Shown here: piece by piece, positions 23,371 through 23,460 of the stretch | Position numbering within the stretch: position 1 is the stretch's first letter | Layout: the number at the start of each line of letters is the position of its first letter | NCBI GenBank assembly: GCA_900544365.1 | Contig: UQVF01000025.1 | Location: forward strand, 1 to 23,460 | Length of the DNA: 23,460 nucleotides | Reading direction: 5' to 3' | From: an uncultured Veillonella sp. | GTDB lineage: Bacteria; Bacillota; Negativicutes; Veillonellales; Veillonellaceae | Made by a program: the position numbers and the translations under genes | The notes under the pieces: model-generated | What the model saw: the letters and a program-made list of their open reading frames with translations, nothing else | Databases searched by the model: none | What the model was told of the DNA's origin: nothing

Positions 23371-23460
23371 GCTATAATAAAAAACACGCCTCTATGAAAA
23401 TAGCATATACAGTAGTCAAACATTTGTGACACGACCTCCTAAAGATTTATTTAAGAAGTA

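Noticed and set aside
23380..23400. GAGGCGTGTTTTTT on the minus strand as a terminator
   Set aside because: The T-run is good, but only a four-base stem can be drawn upstream of it.
23375..23440. Possible short minus-strand gene after AGGAGG near the right edge
   Set aside because: The nearest ATG is 11 bases from AGGAGG and gives only about 26 codons without family features; the AGGAGG may belong to the end of a gene beyond the window.

Overview
The window is chromosomal DNA from a diderm Firmicute of the Negativicutes, most probably Veillonella. It combines Firmicute traits (strong AGGAGG ribosome binding sites, AT-rich intergenic DNA, greA-lysS pairing, SpoIVB-type S55 domain protein) with proteins that only make sense in a cell with an outer membrane (MlaE/F/D, TolC, TamB). 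The species cannot be fixed from the sequence alone. All 18 genes I accept lie on the minus strand, so transcription runs from high to low coordinates. No gene-free stretch exceeds 300 bases. I see no rRNA, tRNA, CRISPR array, insertion sequence or phage.

In transcription order: (1) 23300-19658: MOSC-domain protein, moaA (molybdenum cofactor), an aldose 1-epimerase and an iron-dependent alcohol dehydrogenase, packed as one likely operon. (2) 19483-17462: greA-lysS, with a consensus sigma-A promoter in front and a hairpin terminator behind. (3) 17242-14321: serS, a small transaldolase and glpX (class II fructose-1,6-bisphosphatase), ended by a terminator. (4) 14145-11745: murA and an MreB-family gene whose start lies inside murA. 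(5) 11590-9377: a small exported lipoyl-like protein and a large secreted S55 protein, ended by a strong terminator. (6) 9243-28: mlaE-mlaF-mlaD-tolC-tamB and a small sigma-70-type factor, very tightly packed.

The most interesting part is region 6. Its MlaD is 434 residues long: a membrane anchor, one MCE domain, a long helical segment and a beta-rich C-terminus ending in Phe. This fits the trans-envelope lipid bridge reported for Veillonella parvula, and there is no mlaB or mlaC here. MlaD and TamB are two candidate lipid conduits in one operon with TolC. The last cistron is a sigma factor whose ribosome binding site abuts the tamB stop, which suggests an undescribed regulatory output of the envelope operon.

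Other points of note: the S55 protein has its Ser and His motifs in reverse order relative to SpoIVB; MreB carries an obligatory basic N-terminal extension; and the greA leader holds a hairpin over an alternative in-frame start. Several operon junctions place the upstream stop codon in or against the downstream Shine-Dalgarno sequence, implying translational coupling.
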